Shown piece by piece: positions 24,716-37,922 of a DNA stretch of 64,000 bases. Every line of letters begins with the position of its first letter. Position 1 is the first letter of the stretch. The DNA lies in contig CAJJDP010000111.1 of assembly GCA_905182995.1 (NCBI GenBank), positions 207,195 to 271,194 of the forward strand, in the 5' to 3' direction. Both the position numbers and the translations under genes were made by a program. The DNA comes from Paramecium octaurelia. Its lineage: Eukaryota > Ciliophora > Oligohymenophorea > Peniculida > Parameciidae. The notes beneath the pieces were generated by a model, which was not told the origin of the DNA, searched no databases, and worked only from the letters and a program-made list of their open reading frames with translations.

Positions 24716-27007
24716 TCAAGGGGATTGATCTTAATACTCTTATTAATCAAGTAATTAAACTTATAATGGAGTTTCCATGATTTCATCTTGCTCATTGATT
24801 TGCTCATCTTCCTCAATAATCTTTTGGAGTTCAATATAATCTTCCTCATCGTCATTCATTTTCAATTTAACTTTCTCCAGATTACCCTCCTCTTCATCAG
24901 AACTAGATGCTAATATTCTATAGATCATCTTAAATTACCTTCGACAGAATTTTCATTTTCGTTTTCATTTTCAATTTCCTCCTCATCACTATTCACATCA
25001 TTTCTGAATCTTACAGAATCCCCATCTGATTGATCTCTTCTTTCACTGAATGGAAAATTAGATAAAGTCATAAGCGATCTCCCTTATTAAACAACTGATT
25101 ATTCACTAGAATATAAATGATTTAATACTTGTCATCAGGTTCACTTGAAGACTCTTCCCTTGAATCTGATTTCTTAATGAACTTTTATACATTCATTTTG
25201 AATAAGCAGTAACTACCGTCATTATTTTGAATTAGTTTGATTCTGTCATGACTTTGATAACTTTTATTATAATTAGAAATCATCTTCTTTATAAATACAA
25301 GATTTGAAGGTTTAGTCTTTTTGCTTAAGAAGATCCTCTTATGCTTAGTGAGATGATACAAAATGCCTTTATAATCAGTTCTATGAGGTCTTTATTCTGT
25401 CTACTCTTACTCCTCCTTCTCAAATTCAGGTTCTTAAAATGCCACTTTCAATTACTTTTTGCTATTCTCCTCTTTGATAGGTTCTTGAATTTGTTACTCA
25501 CTCTCATTTTAAGTGATCAATGTTTTCAATGACTTAGTTTTCTTCAATGTTGGATTGGCATTATTATCCTGATTTCTTCTCCTTCTCTCTTCATTTTGAT
25601 CCTCCTGATCACTTATATGATTGAGATTCTCCTTTTTCTCATCCTGATCATCTACTATATAATTAACTTCAGTTGTATTGGTTAGATTGTTTTGATTATC
25701 CCTATTTTCATTTTTGAAACTGATTTCATTGAATTTCTGAACTGATTATTAAATCAAGACTTTTGGATTGACTTTGTCTGTTTCTTAGGTGATGGTTGTA
25801 TTTGTGTCTGCCTATTGTTCATTCATCTTTTGTAAGAATTGCTCATAAATCTCAGTTTTATTCACTTAACTATGTATATAATCCTTTACTTCCTTTGAAC
25901 TCCATGCATCACTTATCACCTTATTGAATTCTTCATAGATGGGCAAAGCATTTTTAAGTTCAGTAACAGATTGATCATCTGATAGATGTTTCATGTATTG
26001 GATAATAGTTCTATGTATGGTGTCTATACTTTTATCGATGTTGACATTGTCTACTTTTGGAATAAGGAATTCATCAGCCTTATCTAAAAACCATTTTTGA
26101 ATCAATCTAATATTTTGAAAGTTCTCAACATATTTGTTATGTCTAGAATCTAAAGTCATGTATTTTGATCTCACTGCAAATCTCTCCTTATGCTTTGATT
26201 CCTTTTTAATGCAAATTGCAAATGGTAACACTCTCTTGTACTTTTTCATAATCTTCATCATAAAAATAGGTGTCAGATGTACTCCTTCAATGATGATAGA
26301 ATCCATTTTCTCATCAAAAGTATTAATTACATGTTCTAATCTCTATTAAACTAATTCACATTAAGCCTTATATCCTTTTATTATCCTCCTTTGATCGCTG
26401 ATATTCAGATCAGGCAATGTCTTACCAGCCTCATAAGTACTTGCAAACAATACAGGGTTTTCTTCTTTCGACAAGAAATTTCTCATTATATGTCTTATGG
26501 AATCAGTGCTTACATTTAGTAAAGTAATACCTCAGGACTGTGGAAATCCCAAATCTTGACGCTAAGATACTGCTGGCTGTGCTTTTGCCAGTACCTGATG
26601 TACCACCAAATAGGATGATGAGTGGCTACTTTTTTTCTGTCAAACTCCATGCAATTTAAAAATCTTCTTTATAAAGGTCTTCTTTTTCTCGAATATATTT
26701 TTTCTCAAATACAGAGTTGAATACTAATTCTTTGAAGTGTTTTTCAGTTATTGTGGCTGAGTTTACTTGTTTATTAGATTATCCATTTAATGGTTGATGG
26801 TTCTTTTGTTTATCAAAATTTTCTAAAAGTATTGAGTGTTTTTGTACCCAACAATTTACTGAATATCATTTCAAAGATTTTCTCACAAAGAGAATATGAA
26901 TGAGCTGCTTTGCATCCGCTAATTTGCAAGATTATTTTTAACTTTTCCTTGTTGATTTTGCGGACTATAATTGGTAAATTGAATACTTTATTGTTTCTAT
27001 TTATCAT
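24716..27007 (-). CDS. 2-phosphoglycerate kinase-like P-loop protein with ATP-cone
   Basis: ATG is at 27007 and the stop at 24718-24716. The N-terminus is an ATP-cone-like nucleotide-sensing domain (LPIIVRKINKEKLKIILQ, SGCKAAHSYSLCEKIFE). The kinase core follows: Walker A FGGTSGTGKSTASSILASR, then VLSTDSIRHIMRNF, restored by a 22-nt AAG-ended intron at 26509-26530. Next is a substrate-side region (SIIIEGVHLTPIFM; FAVRSKYMTLD). These are the landmarks of 2-phosphoglycerate kinases and their plant homologues, which carry the same ATP-cone. The final third (24750-25860) is a very acidic, Asp/Glu/Asn-rich tail with several introns. In archaea the enzyme makes cyclic 2,3-diphosphoglycerate; the eukaryotic substrate is uncertain, and some relatives phosphorylate inositol compounds. 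Confidence 0.78.
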
Positions 27008-27347
27008 TTGATGAACTATCTTTCAGCACAAATATTACGTTTTAGTCAACATGATAAACATTAGAAGCACTCATTTATTAATTATTTTCTTAGTATTAAT
27101 AATTCTCTATATAATTAAATATTAGATTATATTATGTGTATGAAATGCAATTGCCGACCATACAACCTTAATTTTCAAATGCGTCATCAATAATAATAAA
27201 TTATATCAAACAAACAAAGAACTAATTTAAAATTAAAATCTATGGTATTATTTATTTACAATAATATAGACATGTTTACTGTCTGAAATTATTTACAATA
27301 CAAAAGCTAATTGCTTTGCTTTTTAATTCTTATAATATATTTACAAT
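27008..27347. other. Intergenic, divergent promoters
   Basis: Spacer between the divergent 2-PGK-like and PH-kinase genes; AT-rich, no feature seen. Confidence 0.5.
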
Positions 27348-28874
27348 ATGGCTGCTACTTAATCTTTCTTCTCTGAGACTTACGATACAAGATTTCCAAC
27401 CTGGTGTTATGAAGCCTGTCCTTGCGATACATAATCAATTGCCTTTTCTGCTCATCTCAAAATTTAAATCAACAATGGTAAATGGAAAACGAAACTTCTC
27501 TAAATAAAAAACGAGTTCATACTAACCAATACTAAATAAGTATAATAGACAATAATTTTTAGAATGACTTCAAATGGATGTGTTACCTAAACGCTACAAT
27601 GAAAGTTATTAAGAATCCAAGAGAATAGACGACCACTCTCGAACTATCTTAAGGTCCAAATATTGTGGCTATAAGAGGAGACATTGAAAATTTGCTTAAA
27701 ATCATAAAACGATACACCATACAGGAAGAATTCAGAATGAAATTCTAACTAGTAAAAAAGTTGGGACAAGGTGCCTTCGCAGAGGTATTTATAATTTATA
27801 ACAACTTAGGTCTACTCAGCTAAGAAAAAATAAACTGAGGATTATTTTGCAGTAAAAATGTTCGAAAAATCATTAATAAATTCTCATTTAGACAAATAAT
27901 CATTATTAAAGGAGATTAAGGTCCTAAGAACAATCTATCACGAATCTACAGTCTCATTATTGGAATTATACGAAACATAATGTTATATCTATTTAGTTAT
28001 GGAATTACTTAAAGGCGGAAATCTTAGTTCATACCTCGATAAGAATGCTCCTCTTTCGGAAAAATAGACAGCCTAAATTATCTATAATCTATTGGTCTCT
28101 CTTAATCACATTAACAGCTTTGGAATCTTCCATCGGGATTTGAAACCTGATAATATTGTATTTCGCGAAAAAGGAAATTTGGATAGTCTTTGTGTTACTG
28201 ATTATGGTTTAGCTGACTTTTATAATCAAGAAGCTAAATATTTATTCCACAGATGTGGAAGTGTCGGATTCGTAGCTCCTGAAATCCTGCATGATTTTGC
28301 TTATGATTTAAAAGTTGACTTGTATAGTGTTGGAATTATAATGTATTGTGCCTTGAGTGGTACAATACCTTTTGAAGGTAATACTCACCAGAAAGTTTAA
28401 TAAAATTATAAAGGAGAAGTCAAAACTAGTAATTTAAACTTGAGTCTAAAGGGATTATAGTTTATTAATAGCATCCTATAACCTTATCCTTCTAAAAGAA
28501 TAGACTTATAAGAAGCACTGATTCATCCTTGGTTCTTGGAATAAAATTTAAACAATCTTAAAGTGTTTAAGTTAAAGAACAAGAAAGCATCCATTACGAA
28601 TCAGAATGTTATGCTAACTCCTCCCATAGGTAAGAGTAGTCCATTTTCAACTCCAAGATCACCTCAAAGTCCAATAACCAATCCTTTATAGCAATCCTCG
28701 TTTCTAACTAAAATTGCTGGAAAAAAACTCAGCAACTTTTAACTTGAAGATGCTTCAACTCCAAGAGAAAATCAGAGATGTAATACTTAATGTAACTTTT
28801 TGAAAAAAATTGCAATAAGAAAGTCTATTTTCAATCACTTAGAACCTTTAAAGAGATAAAAATAAACCGAATGA
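27348..28874 (+). CDS. PH-domain Ser/Thr protein kinase (CAMK-like)
   Basis: The gene runs from ATG 27348 to TGA 28872-28874; two introns (23 and 25 nt, both TAG-ended) leave 492 residues. The N-terminal 130 residues look like a PH domain (INNGKWKTKLLQIKNEFILT, then FKWMCYLNATMKVIKNP). The kinase domain has glycine loop LGQGAFAEVY, the AVKM lysine, the catalytic loop HRDLKPDN, and an activation segment that starts DYG instead of DFG and ends GFVAPE. The D-Y-S-V-G-I-I-M-Y helix F region is normal. A basic Ser/Pro-rich tail follows (SPFSTPRSPQSP), likely phosphorylated. PH plus CAMK-type kinase suggests recruitment to phosphoinositides, as in AKT, but the kinase core is CAMK/SNF1-like rather than AGC and lacks an AGC hydrophobic tail. 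Confidence 0.82.
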
Positions 28875-29360
28875 TGCTTAAGGAGTAGAATCATGTTTAT
28901 ATTAAATGTATAAGTAATATTAATATTTCTTATTCTCTAACACTAAAATGTCAAATCAAATCATAATTAAATTTTATTTTAAATTAATTTTTCCAAGAAA
29001 TTCGTATAATTCAAAATTTGTAAAACGAATATATATTAGATAAAGAATAGTTTGATTCGATTAGAATTGTCTCTAAATAGGATATATAAACAATATAAAA
29101 ATGATAGCCATCAAAAGTAAAGAATGTAAACGAATACTTTTACAATATATTATTGATCTAACCATTATTGTTTTTCTTAAAGAGATATAACATATAATAG
29201 TATGTATGATTAATTGATTTGATATGACTAATTTAGTTATATGATTTACTAAAGGAAAATAGATCAATAAAAATAGAAATATTAAACTGTTATTGGAAAA
29301 GAGTAATGCAAGAACGAAGATCATAAATTGAGTTATTGTGATATAATAATATTAAACCTA
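28875..29360. other. Intergenic, convergent
   Basis: AT-rich DNA between two convergent kinase genes. A minus-strand open stretch (29073-29324) would encode only Ile/Leu/Phe-rich sequence with no start context and is not accepted as a gene. Confidence 0.5.
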
Positions 29361-30963
<1,603 letters not shown>

Positions 30964-31627
30964 TTCGTTATAAAATTTTTATTATCAATACAAAAAAAAT
31001 AAATTATTTAAAAAATCTTTACCTAAACTTACACCTATAAAATCTTTATTTTTCATAGAAACCCACTATGACCTCAACCAAAGCTCTATCATAAGAATAA
31101 TAAATATCACATATCTAAATCAAGATTCAAATCCTGAATTACCTTCCCTTTTCCTTTAGCATTATAATAACCCGCAATTATTTTGAATTCCCGAAATTTC
31201 AGGAATATCAACTTTTAACTTAAATATAATCATACTTCATAATAACTTCATAATTTAATTTATGGAGTCACTTCAAAATACATCAACTATAAAGATATAT
31301 AAAAAATCAATAGATAAAGTACTTTTTAAATCCTTCAAAATGACCCAAGATATATTTTAAGCTTTTTGTCGTTTATATTATCTCTGTAAACACTACCTAG
31401 TATAAAAAAGGATGCTTTTGTCTACAATAATTGATTAAAATTGAAAACAAAAAAATGTCCAGATAAACAATTAAGTATAAATTCACAAAATTGCTTTTTC
31501 TTTATTTTATTTTAAAAATTAATGTATTTTTAGAAAATTAAAAAGGAAAAAATAGTAATTTTAGATCCAGTATGATATACTAATAATAAACGATTATGAT
31601 TGGTAATTGCTTTATAAATCAATTTAA
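30964..31627. other. Intergenic; one doubtful 60-codon frame
   Basis: AT-rich spacer upstream of MAPK15. It holds one short open frame (31262-31444, +, 60 residues, starting MESLQNTSTIKIYKKS) that is close to the length expected by chance with a single stop codon, so I do not call it a gene. Around 31180-31205 there is an imperfect inverted repeat built on TTCCCGAAATTTCAGGAA. Confidence 0.4.
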
Positions 31628-32414
31628 TGGGGTTTGGCCATAAGTATTTGTTATCAATCAACCAAGTTCTATTGATGTTTATCATAATGGCCATCTTATT
31701 ATTTATTATTTATTTATCTAGTACCTATACTAAGTGAGTCTCCTAATTCATTGATCTCTTTCGTAGTTTCTCGCAGTGGTTTATTTGATTACTACCCATC
31801 TGCTTTGATTATTAATTATTCACCATTCTAATCATTAGTAATTTGTTGAACTACAGGTCGTTTTTTCATCAAGTTGTCAGTGTTGTATTGTGAAAGTAGG
31901 TGGAGTTGCTCTCCTAACCACAAGCATATTTAAAAAAGAAAAGCTATGGTATTAGCTAGTTCCATTTTGCTTATAAAATAACCTACCCCAGAGAGTGGTA
32001 AAGTTAAATATAAATTCACTATGGAAATAATTGTTCCATGATAAAAATGCTATATTATTAATAAACCACTTGCCGCTATGGAACAAACTTAGGAAGGAAT
32101 TTATTAGTGATTGAAAACTTCTACAATTAGAAAAATATGAACAGCTAATGCATACAAACAATAAACAAATTGTATTCTTCTATTTATCTTTTTAGTATAT
32201 GCTGCAGCTTTAATAAAATCCTCTTCAGATATTTGTTCTACTCTTTGATTATTCCCGATAATTTAAGGCTTAATCATTAATCAAAAATATTAATTTGAGT
32301 TTCCCAACAAATTTTAATTACAAACCAACCAATCCTATAAGATATGATTTTGTATGTATCCTATAGATTTAAAAATTTAAGATTATCAATTAATCTCCAG
32401 TTTATTTAGTATGA
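31628..32414 (+). CDS. Doubtful or decaying gene with N-terminal membrane anchor
   Basis: Protein-like sequence runs through this region only if several unusual introns are assumed. ATG 31628 opens a membrane-anchor-like segment (YLLSINQVLLMFIIMAILL). Continuing needs an intron of about 43 nt ending CAG near 31780, then a 19-nt intron (31838-31856, CAG), then one at 32107-32130 (24 nt, GTG...TAG). The joined product would contain GLFDYYPSALIINYSPF, VGGVALLTTSIFKKEKLW and LPLWNKLRKEFIKKYEQL. No family is recognised. The non-canonical introns could mean a pseudogene after genome duplication, sequence errors, or a real but fast-evolving gene. Confidence 0.3.
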
Positions 32415-33255
32415 CGCTTAGTTTGCTTATTAATATAAAAGTATCTTTAAAGTGTGATAAATAATGATTAAGATGCTTATGATAATAAGGGAAGTGGAGC
32501 ATTACTACCCTTAATCAAATACTTTATTTTATCACAACAAACTAAAATTTACAGTTACAGATATCTACATTTAATTAATTAATAAATAATAGTTGAAATA
32601 ATAAAATAATCGAACTTAAATCATTATTGTAATAATAATTGAACATTAAATTAACTTCATTTTATATCATACCTTATCTTGAAAAAAGTGAAAAAAAAAG
32701 GAGAATGAAAGATGTGAAGTATTGAATCATTATGAGTATATTATTCTCCATTTTATTTAAATATTATTTTATATTTTCCCTAAGATAGGTTTTATTTAAT
32801 TTAATGTTATAACATTTTTTTAATTTATTAGAATCGCTGATTGCTTAAACTTAAAAGTAAATATATTATATCTGATGATATTTTTAATCTTGATAGAAAC
32901 TTCTCCACAATAACTTTTATAACAATCTCATTAATGACTTAAATCTAACCAATATTTTACTAATCTTAACATTATTAACTCTATTTTCTGATATCATAAA
33001 TAACAGTGTAATAAATATTCAATTAAACTATCTCTATGTTTTCTGACATGCTCTCTACTTTGATATTTCAAAATTTTGGTTCTCCAGTATTTTTGATTTA
33101 TTTATTTATTCTTCTAATTCCTTTTATCTTTATTCAGATATATCTATTATTAGTAATCTGAAATATTTTTGGTTGCAATCTAAAATTATAAAATCCTTAA
33201 TTGAGATAAAAAGAATCACTTATTCTCTTAACTTTAATAATAATATTACATAAAC
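32415..33255. other. Intergenic, no features
   Basis: More than 800 bp of A/T-rich sequence with no convincing open frame on either strand, no repeats and no RNA gene that I can see. It includes the promoter of the ubiquitin-like-repeat gene. Confidence 0.5.
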
Positions 33256-36200
33256 ATGGAAAAAATTTATAAAGTTCACATAGATAACCTAGATAAAGAT
33301 ATCTAAGTAGACATAAATGATAATGAGACTTTGGAGAAATTAGTTGAAAAAATAAGAGATTTATAGAAATTACCTTTTCAGAATGTAGATGTGTTTTGTG
33401 AAAATAATAAATTGGATGTAAAATTCAAAATCAACGTCCTAAATATCAATAATTCATCAAGTATAAATGTTAAGCTCTTTTACTATGTTAAAGTAAAAGT
33501 TACGAATGAAATGCAAGAATCCTGTGAGATTTCGAAAATAAACATCTATGATAAATTAGCATGCCTAAACAAACAAATTTATAATGAGTTTGGCATTTCA
33601 AATTATCATTTGGATCTCTATTAAGGTTAAACTCTCTTGGAGCCTTATCAATCACTATACCAATAATAAATTTTAAAGGATTGTGATTTGAGATGTGTAG
33701 TGAAGCCAACCTTCTTAGTAGAATATAAATCTGAAGTATACACCTTTTTCACCTTATTAAATGAAGATTTTAAGAATATTAATGAAAAGGTTAAATAGAG
33801 ATTAAACTTAAAGTTAGATTTCGAGCTCATTTACAATGAATAGGTAATTAATAACGAGGGTGATAACTACTATAATTATTCTATTCCTCAAAATTAAAAG
33901 CTAGAACTAAAAATACTAGATAGTGTCATACTTATCGTATCCTCTGTTGAGACCCAAAGTTTTAAAGTAAGTAAATCTGTATAAATCTAAGAATTAACTA
34001 CATATTTAAAGTAATTATATTCAATTACTGAGGAGGTATCATTAACAAAAGGAAATTAAAAGTTGCTACCTGAATAAACAGTTTAGGAACTTAAACTTAA
34101 AGATTATGAAATACTAAAATTAGAATAAATAACGATGTCGGATTTATATCTGATAAATAACCTCAATCCAAAACAGTAATTTAAAAAAAAGATTGATATT
34201 CCTATTACACTTAAATTCTTACAAGATCTACCTTAATTTAAGGAGAAAAAGATTCATTTTTATAACAGTTCTCAGTAACAATTATCGAATTAAGATGAAA
34301 TTAAGTTAGAACCGAAAATAACCATCTACTATAAGGAAATCTCTTAAAGTTAGATTTTTTCTTGGTTGCAAATAGGGTTTCTGAATAAACAAACCTAAGT
34401 GAAGATTATAAAGAAGGTACCTCAAAATGATATAATCGATAAATATATATAGGAATTGGTTGGAACATAGCAATCTAACTTTTGGTTAGGAGATCAATAG
34501 ATTTCAAAAGGACATACCTTTGAAGGGATTGGAGCATAGAATAATGATTGCATTACCTTTGAAGTAATCAAGAGAAGTGTTTTGGTCTCATATAGGGAGT
34601 AGAATCATATTATTGAAGTTTAAGATGATTGGACATTTGCAAAATTAAAATAAACTCTTTTGCATTAATTTTAGAACTCTACGAATAATTATTGTTTGAT
34701 ACATCGCGATGCTTAACCTGAATTACATCAAAACATTCTTGCCATATACAAAGAAGGAGATGTCATATTATTCACAGATTAAAAACCTAGTCTCGTAATC
34801 AATTAGAGCAGAATACTTGATAATATGATACCAATTACAATATACATTGTTGATAAATAAGATGAAATAACACTAAAAGTGAAGTGCAATACGACGGTCT
34901 AAAATTTGATTGATAAATTCAAAAAACTGTTTCAGATTAATGCTTCCATTAATTTTATCTTAAAATTAAACCAAAATAGACTTTAAGAAACTTTTGAAAT
35001 TAATTCTACTCACAGCAATGCAAAGTTCTTTATAGAGTAAGTAAAAAATTGAACTATTTAAAAGTTTATAATTTATTATATAAAATTAATGTTAGTAAAA
35101 TTCTATTGCATCTAATTTGGATAAACTTATGTAATCCCAGTTGATCCTAAATCCGTTTTACAATAAGTAGTAGACTCTATAAAACAAGAATTTAGATTTA
35201 ACGATGCTACTTCAGCAACTGCCTATATAAATGGGAAAATTATAAATTGTGATCTCACCATAGAAAAATTAAACATAGGAGAAAATAGCAAAATAAATTT
35301 GCAATTTTTCTTATCTGAGTACATTAATTTTTAGTTGAAAGAAGATGGAAAATAAGTCAAGACTCTCATTATGAATATTTACATCAGTATTTTGGAGGCT
35401 GAAAGGTAATTGGCAATGCACATCCTAACTGATTATCATGTGGAAATCATCCTTAATGACAAAAAGTTATGCAAATCTACGTCCTTATATTCAATCGGTT
35501 CAGAAAAAGTACATAAATTCCAAATGAAGGTAAATCTATAAATTAAGAATTTGGATAAATTGTACTTCTTTCGATTCTCAGTCTTTGACACAATCTCAAA
35601 TATTAAGTAGAAAATACGAAATCAACTGCAAATTAAAGGAGGATTTTGGATGTTTTATAATGATAGAATTTAAATAGACAAGATGGATAACATGGAAGAA
35701 ACCATTTATTCATTGCAAATACCAAATTATTAAACCTTGACCATAAATAGATAACAACATATAACTTTCGTTTATAAGTTTAATTAATGTGCCGAATAGT
35801 ATTAAATTTAAACAAATCAAAGTTTGAGAGACAAACTCGATGAAATAAGAAGGAAACATAGAGTGCTTAATAATTCAGAATATTAAATTAAATGTAATGG
35901 ATAGGTCGTTCCTGAACTTCCCATAAGCAAGGATAAAGAATTTCTAATCGAAGATGTGATAGAGGTGGAAGAAAATAAGGATGAATCAACTATTATAACA
36001 ATCATTAACTTCTTTAATAAGACAAATAGAGAACTTAAAGTAGTTAATATAAAATAAACATTGGGAGCTTTAAAAAATATAATAAAAAATTAGAATGATA
36101 AATGCACTAATGTGGAATTTATATTTCATGGTAATCAATAATTAGATGATGATAACAAAACATTTTAATAGTTAGGCTTCGAATCAAATAAGCATTACTT

Positions 36201-37199
36201 AATATAATATGTGCTTTATGAAAGTAAGAAATCATCTCGCAATAACATTAAGCAATAATAGATAAAGTAATATAGAAAAGATATATTTGAACACAATAAG
36301 AAGTAACATTTGACTACAATTTCACATAACAGAATCTACTTTACTGAGAATGAGAATTTTAATGAAGGAGATAAAACAGATAATACGAACAACATAATTG
36401 TAAATATTAATTGCAATTAAGGAAATTAAGATTTTCAGATCCCTTAGTAAGTAATAATAGATGAAAATATGATCATATCTCAATCCATAATCTATAAAGC
36501 AATCTAAAAATATAAAGATACCTTTATTCTTAAATATAATGATAGGCCAGTTGACATAGGTAAAAGTTTGAAAGAACTTGGAATAGAAAATGATAGCATA
36601 ATTGAGGTGGCTCTTTATACTGATTATTAAAAGTAAGTTGTTTCATAAGATGAGGATTAAGTAAATAATGCAGACGTTATTATTCAAATTTAATTTTTTA
36701 AGGACGGAATTTAAAGAATGGAGTAAAAAAAGTATAACTTATATACAATAAAATTCGCTTTGATTAAAAAAGCTCTATTAACTGAATATTAATTACCTGA
36801 TAATTATGAATTAATGTATAATGGGAATAGAGTAAACTTGAATTCAAATATTTAAGGTGTTATTAAAGAAAGTGAAAATCTCTTCATTTTGGAAGAACAA
36901 GTTAATTCGAATGATAGAAAACGTGTTACTCTTGTTCTTAAAATGATTCCAGATGGATCTCCAAAAAATCAATCAATTCAAGTTGATAAAGAACTTGAAC
37001 TCTCAAGTCTATATCATTTAGGTAATCTAATATTTAATATTATTAAGTTCAATAGAAAATAAAACAACAGAATTTCACTTTATTTTATGACGGCGAAGCA
37101 ATTAAAAACTAAAAAGAAACCTTTCTAGAACTGAAAGACGACAGAGAAGAGGAAGTTGAAGTCCTTCTCGAAGATGTTCCCTCATCTAATATACTATGA
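33256..37199 (+). CDS. Tandem ubiquitin-like-repeat protein, about 1,297 residues
   Basis: ATG 33256, TGA 37197-37199. Two AAG-ended introns, 35041-35064 (24 nt) and 37022-37047 (26 nt), give exactly 1,298 codons. The protein is a string of roughly ten or more segments of 80-110 residues, each with the ubiquitin pattern of two beta strands, a helix, then a strand like xLxYNGxxL and a strand ending in a hydrophobic x-V. The clearest are FIFHGNQQLDDDNKTFQQLG, TFILKYNDRPVDIGKSLKEL, YELMYNGNRVNLNS and FTLFYDGEAIKNQKETF. There is no C-terminal Gly-Gly and no protease-cleavable linkers, so it is not a polyubiquitin precursor. If the intron at 35041 is not spliced the gene would split in two (33256-35052 and 35089-37199); the 36-bp gap makes that unlikely. 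Scaffold function is inference. Confidence 0.7.
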
Positions 37200-37300
37200 T
37201 TTATTATTTCAATAACTATGTAAAGATATCTTTTGAAATCTGAGTCTAGACGATATTCTCTTCATTTCAGGAATTTTGATGTGATTGCGAGTAACGTTAG

Positions 37301-37570
37301 ATGATAATAAGGATATGTTACTAGAACGAAAAGAATAATTATGATAAAGTGGTGATTTTTCAGATATCAAGATAATCATTAGATGTGAATAGGTACATGA
37401 TCCTTGGAAATAGGTTGAAAATTGAATTTGACACTGTATAAAGGCATTTTATTGATGAAAGAGTTTAACAAAATAACCACAGAATTTTGATTAAAAAATT
37501 AATATTTTAAGAAGACTTTGATAAGAGATTAAAATATTTGGATGGTTTATATAATCTCGTCATTCATTGA
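37301..37570 (+). CDS. Small protein, 89 residues, unknown
   Basis: A single exon of 90 codons runs from ATG 37301 to TGA 37568-37570, with an in-frame TGA just upstream that fixes the start. It is mixed alpha/beta-like, basic and hydrophilic (for example MILGNRLKIEFDTVQRH; KKLIFQEDFDKRLKYLDG). It has no signal peptide, membrane segment or known family. It converges tail-to-tail with the 82-residue gene on the other strand, only 5 bp apart. Coding is supported by composition but not certain at this length. Confidence 0.45.
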
Positions 37571-37575
37571 ATAAA

Positions 37576-37824
37576 TCAATAGGCTGCATGCATTGAGCTT
37601 TACATGTTGCTAAATTAGGTTATTTCTGATTTATCGACTTTGAGCAAGTTCTATATTTTTTTTTCAAAAACACTAACAATCATGATGGAAGCTAAAAATA
37701 TTCCAATATCTCTAAATTATTTTAATCTCTTTTCTCTTTCAGCTTTATTGGTTGGGTAAATGGATTTTTTGAGTTTCTCCCAAGATGTTCCTTGTTGATT
37801 GCCTTTTTGCTTTCCAAATTACAT
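37576..37824 (-). CDS. Small single-pass membrane protein, 82 residues
   Basis: ATG at 37824, stop at 37578-37576, 83 codons and no intron. The hydrophilic basic N-terminus (MQFGKQKGNQQGTSWEKLKK) contains a tryptophan and is followed by KAEREKRLKQFRDIG, one membrane helix IFLASIMIVSVFE near residues 47-60, and a short polar tail. A charged helix before a single C-proximal membrane span is the layout of small tail-anchored organelle proteins (mitochondrial import or respiratory-complex subunits), but no specific family can be named. It is too small for most gene finders. Confidence 0.5.
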
Positions 37825-37922
37825 TTAATATTTTTATTTATGGTGTATTATTTTGTAATAAATTGATGAATATATGATATGAAAGAAGTAGAATATTTGT
37901 AATAATATGTTAATAATAGAAT

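Noticed and set aside
29073..29324. 83-codon minus-strand hydrophobic frame
   Set aside because: Composition is that of random AT-rich DNA, there is no termination or start support, and it lies between the 3' ends of two convergent genes.
31262..31444. 60-codon plus-strand frame upstream of the doubtful gene
   Set aside because: With a single stop codon, frames of 50-60 codons are expected by chance; no domain or composition bias.
35052..35089. Two separate ubiquitin-like-repeat genes
   Set aside because: A 24-nt intron (35041-35064) joins them in phase 0, and the total becomes exactly divisible by three. Kept as one gene, with the alternative noted.
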